NCBI RefSeq assembly: GCF_964656455.1
Contig: NC_135719.1
Coordinates: forward strand, 68,560,283 to 68,624,282
DNA: 64,000 nt
Direction: 5' to 3'
Origin: Halichoerus grypus
Taxonomy: Eukaryota; Chordata; Mammalia; Carnivora; Phocidae
Shown here: piece by piece, positions 1 through 9,800 of the stretch
Position numbering within the stretch: the first letter of the stretch is position 1
Layout: every line of letters starts with the position of its first letter
Notes under the pieces: generated by a model
Seen by the model: only the letters and a program-made list of their open reading frames with translations
Databases searched by the model: none
Told to the model about the DNA's origin: nothing
Made by a program: the position numbers and the translations under genes

Positions 1-59
1 GTCAGACCATCTTCCACAGCTTCCAGAGTTATCTTCCTAAGGGCCACAGCAAATCAAAC

Positions 60-230
60 CTCTGTTAAATCCCCACTGTCTACAGGATAAAAACTAAATG
101 CCCTGGCTTGACCTCCAAGGTCCTTCAGAGCCAGGCCACTGCTTTTCTTTCCTCAAGAGCCACCCCACGCTCCAGTTTCTGGCCATCCCCTGAACAGACA
201 GGCTGAATATGCCTAGAATACCTTCCCTCC
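60..230. repeat. L2-like ancient LINE fragment
   Basis: CTACAGGATAAAAACTAAAT and CTCCAAGGTCCTTCAGAGCC resemble the 3' end of L2 elements. It is diverged. The rest of 1-775 is EPB42 intron with no other feature I can support. Confidence 0.45.
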
Positions 231-775
231 TTTATCACCCCAGAAAATTCCTATCCATCTTTTAAGACCATCAGAATGTTTTCCTCAGCCCCCAAAGGTT
301 AAGAGTGACTCTCCCCACTATGCCCTCTGCTCTGGGTTGGCATCTCTCCTAGAGCCCTGGCCATGTTGCTGAGATCTGTAGTCTACCGGCCTGCGTGTCC
401 CCCTCTGCTCCCAAACTGCGGGTCCCTCAAGAGCAAACGCTGCCTTGGTCTCCTCCCCATGTGGGTCAGTGATGGCAGGAGCAGTAGGAGCACACAAAAT
501 GGGCAACAACAAAAATCAAACAATACAGCTCTGGTCCTCAAGGGCTCACGCCCTGTCAGGAAGGTCAGACAACAGAACAGGCAAAGGATGGGACTGCATG
601 GACACAGGGACCAGGGGGCACAGCGGGAGAGAGGGAAAAGCCAGAACTCCCACAGGACACAAGAAGGCAAGGCAGGAAGGAGTGGAACCTGAGTCTGGGA
701 GAAGGATGAGGTGATGGTGGGGGAGGAGTACCCAACCTGGAGGCCCTTCATCACGGTCCTGTGTGCTCCTTCCAG

Positions 776-880
776 TTTGAGAGCAGTGTCATTGACCTCA
801 GCCTGGGCTTACTGAGCACGGACAAGCAGGTGGAGGAGTGGGGCAACCCGGAGCATGTGGCCCACATTTTGGGTGCCTTG
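776..880 (+). CDS. EPB42: EPB42 exon, core domain (35 codons)
   Basis: First coding exon in the window. It starts after CTTCCAG, reads [13 protein letters not shown] through VAHILGAL, and ends before GTGAGT. It is in phase 0 at both ends. The preceding human exon (ending near FGQ) is not found in 1-775, so it lies upstream. Confidence 0.93.
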
Positions 881-3800
881 GTGAGTGAGGTGGGGAGGGA
901 GGGGAGCCTTCTGCCGGAGCTGCCTACATTTACGGCCCTGGAAACCTTCAAATCACAAATGGTCCCTTCCTCCCAGGATGTGGGGGTCAGTTCCTGGAGA
1001 AAGTCTGAGTGAGGAGGGAGGCCAGTAGCATCCACAAGGGAGAGAAAAGCAAAGGGAAGTATCATCCCTCAGGACCCAAGCCAGGAGGACTAAAACTGGC
1101 CTGGAGTTCCTCAGAGCCCTCCTCCCTCCGTTGCCTCCTCCCGTCAGCCCAACCCGCAGGCTTAGGTCTATGGGAAGGAGGGGGTAGGGTCTATCTTGCC
1201 CAGTGTTTGCTGCTCAAATGGTTAATTGTTTTCATTTCTAAATTACTCCTAAGAATATACAGACCATGAAGGTAGTTTGGTAGCTTCCTCCTCTCCCTAA
1301 ATGTCCTTTCTGGGGAACCATGAGTTCCCCATTTCAGCTTGTGCCTCTGGACTCCCCTCTGAAGAAGTGGAGAAGGACAAGGTCAACCTGTGAGGAGGAG
1401 GAAGCTTGGGACAAGTGGGCCTTGAGGCTCCAAGAGCAAATGCCCTCAAAGAAATCAGGGTCAGGCAAGTGAAGGAGCACTGAAACCAGCCCCCAGTGAG
1501 AGGCAGCTCTCCTGCTCCTCTTGTGATGTGTGCTTTGCTTGCCAATGTGGTCCACAAACCCCTGGCTTCCAGAGGACTAGATAAAAAGAATTCCCCGGGC
1601 CCCACTCCTAGAGATTATAATCCAGTGGGGAGGGTGAAGCCCAGGAGTATCCAGATGATTCTGATACAAGTGGTCTAAGCCCTCTTACTCCCTGCCCCCC
1701 TCCAGAGGCGGTTCTGTCCCGGGCCCCACATAACATCCACACATTTCCACAAACAGCTGCATGCTCTCAAGGAGAAGAGTGTCCTGCCCACCCCACAGAC
1801 CACCGCCGCCGCCCAGGAAGGGGCCTTGCTGAGCAAGCGCCGGGGCAGTGTGCCCATCCTGCGCCAGTGGATCACAGGCCAAGGGCGACCTGTGTGTGAC
1901 AGTCAGGCCTGGGTGTTCGCCGCAGTGGCTTGCACAGGTACAGAGCTGGCTTGCCTGCCGCACCCCCGGGTCACCCTGGCTACTGTACAGCGTGCCCGCC
2001 CTGCCCCATGGCTTTCGCCCTGACACCTTCCCTGCCCTTGCCCCAGCAGGAGCAAGCCCCGGTGCTCTGTTGTACATTCTGTAAGCCTCGCCCTGCTGTA
2101 TACTCTGCCTGCTGTGTAAACTGTCTGTACCTCCTCTCTCGGCCTTTACGCATCCCGGGCCTGTGGGTCAGTCCTACCTGCCAGGTGCCTGCGCCCCTCC
2201 TCTTTCCACGGTGTCAGGTGGCACTTCAGACCATGCCTGCCCAGAGGAGACACTGAGAACACTAGCTATACATACCCAGGCCTCCCTGGCATCCCCTGAC
2301 TCTCCGGCCCCCTCCCATGCAGTGCTGCGATGCCTGGGAATCCCTGCCCGCGTCATTACCACGTTTGCCTCAGCCCAGGGAACCGGCGGCCGCTTGTTTG
2401 TAGATGAATACTACAGTGAGGAGGGCCTTCAGAATGGAGAAGCCCAAAGAGGCAGAATCTGGTGAGAAGCCCACAGACTGAGGTCCCAGGCATGGGAGGG
2501 CTCCGAATCCACAAGGTATAACCTCACAGCACCCCCTGCACACGCTGAGTGACCCTAGCACTGAGAGGAGACCCTCAAGACTCTTGTAGGCAGGATGCCG
2601 ATGGTCAGTCGTGGCATGTGCCCCCCACCCCCGGGAGTGTTGCAGCCACCCTTACAGTGTCCTCCCATCCCCATGGCAATAATGACTCTGCCATGTCTAG
2701 TCCTCTTCAGGACTACTTTTTTTCACCGAACTTGAATTACTCCTTTGGTACCTTCAGGATCTTCCAGACTTCCACGGAGTGCTGGATGACCCGGCCTGCT
2801 TTGCCCCCAGGTTATGACGGATGGCAGATTCTGTACCCACGTGTTCCCAGTGGAGGTGGAGGTAAAGGCTGGGGGTAGGCCCAGTACCATCCTGGGCTGC
2901 ACAAAGCTGTACAAGCAAGAAGTCCCTCGAAAACAGGAGCAGCAGGAGGTCCAAAGGGGGTCTGCATCTCCTAAAACAGGAGAAGTGGAAGGAATGATAG
3001 TGGCCAGCAGAATGCTTACCTGAAGCCAACAGGCTCAAGGGAACAAAGGTGTTAGCCATCTAGGCCCAAGGCCATGGGGAAACTTGCCCTACCTCAGAGC
3101 AACGGGCGAGGGAGCAGAGTCTCAATGAAGGGAAAAAGGTCTTAAGATAGCTGGTGGATGTGCTGGGTTAGGGGCTTGTGGCATGGGATTTCTGAGGTTC
3201 TGGATGTGGATAAAGAGGGTATCAAGATAGGCTCAAGCTCAGAGAGGAAATCTTCAGGAGCCATAAAAGGATTGCTCTTCCTTTCTCAGCAGCTGAATAG
3301 TAATAGAGCCTGGCACATAGTAAGTGCTCAATAAAGGTGACCTACTCCTATCATATCCATAGCAGAGCTGGCTAAGGAACTCTGGTGTACTACATTCCTC
3401 TGAGGTTCTACCTGTCCAATTTGAGAGGGCTCCTGCCACAAGCCATGACCAAAAAGTACTGTCACTAAATAACTGTGAATTTCACCACTGCAATGCCCTT
3501 TCAGAAACTGCCTAGTGCCCACCTCTGACCTTAATCTTGGGGGAGGGAAAATAGTGTATAGGCTGGGGACAGAGGTTATGCAGCTCTGACTCAGAGAGAG
3601 GTCTGGGTATGGTTCCTCTTGCTCACTGACCTTTTTCTCCCTCAGTTCTGGGGTCCTGTGATCTGGCCCCTGTCAGAGCAGTCAAGGAGGGGACACTAAG
3701 CCTGACCCCTGGAGTATCAGACCTTTTCGCCGCAGTAAATGCCTCGTGTGTGGTCTGGAAGTGTCGTGAGGATGGCGCACTGGAGCTGACCAACTCCAGC

Positions 3801-6800
3801 ACTAAGTATGTTGGCAACAACATTAGCACCAAGGGTGTGGGCAGCAACCGCTGTGAGGACATCACTCAGAACTACAAGTATCCTGAAGGTACTGGGCAGG
3901 GGAGGGCCCCAGGCTTCTCAGCACCTGAAATGCCAACAGAGGGGAAGGGATGGGGCAGAAGGACGCAGGCCAGAGAGACTCATAGTCTTCTCCTCATCAT
4001 ATAAAATAGGGCTTTGTAACCCCATTTGATACTATCAACATTTTGGGCCAGATAACTCTCCATTGTGGGGGCTTGTGCATCATAGGATGTTTAGCAGCAT
4101 TCTCAGACTGCATCCACTAGATGCCAGCAACCCACAACAACAGGTTGTGACAGACAACCAAAAGTCTCCAGGTGTTTCTAAATGTCCCCTGGGGGGCAAA
4201 CTTGCCCCCAGTTGAAAACCACTACTATAAAACAACACACTTAATACCAAGCCCAGCTGCCAGAAGATGTTCTCCCTCTCTCCTTCTCGCCCTCTCTTCC
4301 AGCACCCCAAATCTGTTCCTTCCTCCATATTGATTAATGGCACCACCGTCACCTATTTGTCCAAACAAGAAGGCTTGCACCCTCTTCAACTCTCCCTCCT
4401 TCACTGCCCCACTTTCTCTCATATCTGTTTCCTTATCTCCTTCCTCACTGCTTATAGAAAATTCAGGGCCTCAACATCTCTTGTCTGCAGCATTTTAACA
4501 GCCTCCTAACTGGACCCCCAGGTCCCATCTCTCCATTATCATTCCCTTTCCAACTCAGTTTCCAGAGTGAGCTTTCTAAGACACAAAATAATGTTACTCC
4601 CCTGCTCTAGAATATTCCATGGCCCCCACTGCCCTTGGAATAAGTCAATTCCTTCACTTAGGAAGATGTGAGTCCCTGCAGATCTGTCCTCAGAGTCAGT
4701 ATGACTTGTCCAAAAGCTTGCTCTCCCACCATTCAAGGGGCAAATGCATAACACTTGAAGAACTGGAATGACCTGGAAGAGACATGCTATATCTGTAGTG
4801 GATCTGCCCAACATAGACCTTTTTTTTTTTTAAGTTTTTATTTAAATTCCAGTTAGTTAACATACAGTGTAATATTAGTTTCAGGTGTATAATATGATTC
4901 AACACTTCCATACATCACCCAGTGCTCATCATGACAAGTGCCCTCCTTAATTCCCATCACCTGTTAACCCATCCCCCCCACCCACCTCCCCTCTGGTAAC
5001 CACCAGTTTGTTCTTTATAGTTAAGAGTGTTTCTTGGTTTGCCTCTCCCTCTTTTCTCCCCCTTTGCTTATTTGTTTTGTCTCTTAAATTCCACATATGA
5101 GTGAAGTCATAGGTATTTGTCTTTCTCTGACCGATTTATTTCACTTAGCATAATACACTCTAGCTCCATCCATATCATTGCAAATTGCAAGATTTCATTC
5201 TTTTTTATGGTTGAATAGTATTCCTGTGTGTGTGTGTGTGTGTGTGTGTATCACATCTTCTTATTTATTCATCAATTGATGGACACTTGGGCTGCTTCCA
5301 TAATTTGACTAGTTGTAGAAAATGCTGCTATAAACATCAGGGAGCATGTATCCCTTTGAATTCGTATTTTTGTATTCTTTGGGTAAGTACCTACTAGTAC
5401 AATTGCTGGATTGCAGGGCAGTTCTATTTTTAACTTTTTGAGGAACCTCCATACTGTTTTCCAGAGTAGCTGCACCCGTTTGCATTCCCACCAACAGTGC
5501 AAGAGGGTTCCCCTTTCTCCACATCCCCACCAAAACCTGTTTCTTGTGTTGTTGATTTTAGCCATTCTGACAGGTGTGAGGTGGTATCTCATTGTAGTTT
5601 TGATTTGCATTCCCTGATGATGAGTGATGTTAAGCATCTTTTCATGTGTCTGTTGGCCATCTGTATGTCTTCTTTGGAGAAACATCTATTCATGTCTTCT
5701 GCCCATTTTTTAATTGGATTATTCATTTTGGGGATGTTGAGTTTTAGAAGTTCTTTATTTTGGATACTACCCTCTATCAGACATGTCATTTGCACATATC
5801 TTCTCCCATTCCATAGGCTGCCTTTTAGTTTTGCTGTTTGTTTCCTTTGCTGTGCAGAAGCTTTTTGATGTAGTCCCAATAGTTTAATTTTGCTTTTCTC
5901 TTGCCTCAGGAGACATATCTGGAAAGAAGTTGCTATGGCCAATGTCAAAGAAGTCATTGCTTGACTTCTAGGATTTTTTTATATGGTTTCAGGTCTCACA
6001 TTAGGGCTCTTTTTTTTTTCTTTTTTTAAGCTAAATGTGGCCTTAGAGGGTTGCAGAGCTCTTGTGACTTTGGCATTTGAGTAGCAGTGGGTAAATGAAT
6101 CTTAATCTTGGACTTTTATTAGAAGGGTCTATACCCTCTGGATAAGAGGCCTGCTTTGTTTCCTCCATTCTTCAGGATCTCCTCAAGAAAAAGAGGTGCT
6201 GGAGAAAGTCCAGGAAGAGAGAATGCGACATGAAAAACACAGTGGTATCCATCTTCCCAGTCTCAAGACTGCTGAGCCTCTATACATGTTCTTGGAAGCA
6301 CCCTGCTCCGTATACCTGGGAGGGAATGCCCAGTTCTCAGTGAGCCTGGTTAACCCCAGTGACCAGGAGAGGGCAGTGCAGCTGGCATTTGGGTTGCAGG
6401 CAATATACTACAATGGCATCCTTGCTGCTGAGCTCTGGAAGAAGAAGCAGTCCCTGATGCTTGGTGCCAACATGGGTAATTCTATGGCCCCCCAGATATC
6501 CCCAAACCTCAGCTCCCACCCTGGGAGGCAGCAGCCATGGGGCACCCCTGAAGGTCTGAAGAGGTGGCTTCAAGCCCCTGGTGTGCCATTTCTCTGCCAT
6601 TCAACACATACTTATTGAGCTTCACACAGACCAAAGCCCCCCTAATTTCAACTGCAATCAGATAAGTAAACAGACAATGGTAGCAGTTACAGAAGTGTTT
6701 GATAAGGTCAACAGAATACAAGGCAGGGGAGCATCTCACCCAGGTAAAGCAGACTGCACTGGGTCTGAAAGGACAAGGAGGAAGGGCAATGACAGGCAGA

Positions 6801-9800
6801 AAAGTGCATCATGAATATTCAAGGAAGAAGGAACATGTGCACAGGTTCTTCCTCTCCCCCAAAGTCCTACTTCATTGGTCTGGGGTGGGGTCCAGGCATT
6901 GGTACTTTTTAAAAGCTCCCTATGTTATCCTAGGGTTGAAAGTCCCTGGATTAGAGCAGTTGTTCTCAAACTTTGCTGCCTATCAGAATCACCTGGGGAA
7001 GTTTGATGCTCAGCCTGCATCCCCAGACCAACTGAATCAGAAACTCCATGGTTGGACCCAAACATCAAAAACGATTTAAATTCATCGGGTGATTCCAATG
7101 TGCAGACAAAAGAGAATCAGTGGACCGCAGCTTGTCTACATTATTGCAACAGCCTCCTAACCAGCTCCCCTGCCTCCAGTCTCTCCACCATGTTCCCTTT
7201 CTGCAGGGGGCGGGGGCTGGATCACACAGGGGGTTGTATATCACGCCAAGGAGTTTGAGTTTTGTTCTTTGGGCAGTGGGAAGCTGGGGAAAATTTGAAC
7301 TAGAGGGGCTACTGTGATCAGAAATCCGTCTGAAAAAAAAAAAGAACAGTTGTTGGAATGGAATGGAAGAGGTCATATTAGAATAATGACTCTCAAACTT
7401 GGCTCCATGTTGAATCACCTGGGGAACTTTAAAAATACGCTTGCTGCCTGGGCCTCGCTGCCAGAGTCAGATATAATCGATCTGGTGTGTAGCCTGGCAC
7501 TGGGACTATTTTCATAAAGCTCTCTCTCTGATTCTAATGGGCATCTAATGTTGAGAACCACTGGATCAGAGGTTGGAAGGTTTTGTAATAAGTTAAAGCA
7601 TGAAGGACAAATTAGACTAGCAGCACTTCAAATGAAGACATATTAAGGAGGTAGGATAGATTGGACTTGTGAGTATGTGTGTGTGGGGGGCTGGTCAGAG
7701 TGTTGCTTCCTCTCTAGGATAGGGAAAATGAGGAAGAGCAAGTATGGGGAGGATGATGAGTTCTGTTTATGGTATGTTGGGTTTGAAAGCCCATGAGACA
7801 TCCAAACAGAGATGGCTAGTAGGCAGCTGGAAACCTAAACCTGGCATTCAAAAGAATGGCCTGGGTTGGAGACCAGATGTGGGAATCCCAGCACAGAGGG
7901 AGCGGCCAAGAGTCAGGGCATTGATGAACTCCTGGGAATGGAAGGATTGTGAGAAGAGAAGAGGCTGAAAGGGGAACCCAGGCAGCACCAGCATGTAGGC
8001 GGCAGGCAGGGAAAGAACAGGGAATAAGGGAAACAGAGAAGTCAAAGAGAGGAAGGAGCACCCAGCAGGGGCAGCAGAGTGGCCATGAGATTCAAGGCTG
8101 AAAAGCAGACGCTGAAGGAGTGGTCTTACTGAGAAGTGATGGCAAAGTCCAGCTTCCTGGGGGCTAAACTGATGGAGAGTTGAGGAAGCGAGACATCGTA
8201 TACAGTCCTTCCTGGAAGAACAGACCGAAGTCAGCCAGGGACACTGGGTAGAGGGAGGGTGGTTTTTTGCTTATTTAAGATGAGAGAGCAGAATCTGCTT
8301 ACATGCTGAGGAAAACAATCAACAGAGAGGGAAAGCCTGAAGCCTCCGGAAAAATGGGTTATAACTGATGGTGCAACCCTGAGGGGACATGAGAGGCAAC
8401 TAGAATAACTATAGCCTACTTTTGGTAGACACAGTGTTAAGTGTTCCATACACACGGTCTCATTTACCCTTACAACAACCTTCTGCGGCAGCAGCTACTA
8501 TTATCCCCACTTTACAGATGAGGAGATCAAAACACAGAGAGGTTACATAATTTGCCCCAAAGTTAACGAGCAGGCAGTGGTAGGGTCAGGATGGGGCACA
8601 GACTTAAAAAGTGGAGGGTTTACTTGGGGGAGGGAGGACATCTCATCTTCCTGGGGATGGTGGGAGCAGGGGTAGATGACTATGTCTGCAGGCTGGGACT
8701 GGGAACATGAGCTTGAGAAGATTCCTAGACAGTGAAAGATGCCTTCATTTTCTCAGCAAAAGGAGAAAGCAGAGAATAAGAAGGAACTAAGGGCATATAT
8801 TCAGCAACAACTGTGTGGCAGGGTCTGAGTTAAGCACTCAGTATCTCATTTAACACAAGCCACCCATCAGGTAGGCATTCTTATTAGACAAGGAAGCTGA
8901 GGCCAGAGAGCTTAACTTGTTCTAGTTTGCCGGGACTTTCAACAACCCCACTGAGGTGGTCTGTCAAGAAAGTTGGAGGCAGTGATGGTGGTAGGGAGTG
9001 GGGTCTTGACTGAGTTCGTTTGAAATTGCTATGAGAAATGAGGCATCTTTCTGGCTTCAGTGAGATACAGACTCCTTTGCATTGTGTGTAATATTGCCTG
9101 TTTCCAGGGCACACACCTTCATGATTTGCACTGACTCCACTTGTCCTGTTTCAGTTAACAAAGCCATCAAAAACCTGGCCTTCTTCCATTTTGAGCAAAG
9201 CCCACCAGAGAACAGCTTCCTCAGACTCACTGTCATGGCCACGGCAACACAGTCTGAGCCCAGCCTTAGCTGCTTTGCTCAGGAAGACATCGCCATTTGT
9301 AGACCACACCTTACCATTGAGGTAGGCACCAGTCTTTCCCCAAATCACTCTCGTTTGCTCCTGTCTCAGAAGGAATCAGAGCCTCTCAAGCTTCACGGCA
9401 AACAACTATGCTGTAGGATTACCAGGAAATGCTAGGTTGAGAGCTCCTTCTCTTGAGATGGTTTCTTACATATGCTATTAAGGTTTACATCTTCCAACTT
9501 CTTTTTTTGGTTACATAAAGATTTTAAAAATCAGGGCCTCCCCAGTTGCTGCCTTCATACTTGGGTAATACTAGCCTACATTTATTTAGCAATTTATACA
9601 TATGCCAATGTATTTTCACCTTCTTTAATACAAAATCCTTGTGAGGTAGAATTATTCCCATTATACAGGTGAGGAAACAGTCCTAGAGATTATCATACCC
9701 ATGATCATGAAAATGGGATGTTTTAGAGGCTTATGGCTCTTGATCTAGTCCTCTATCCACATGTCTACCCTGACCAAAATGAATGTGATCTGGTCCTAGC

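Noticed and set aside
5272..5957. Minus-strand open frames of 120-137 codons
   Set aside because: They are pieces of L1 ORF2 ([25 protein letters not shown]), broken by frameshifts; not a host gene.
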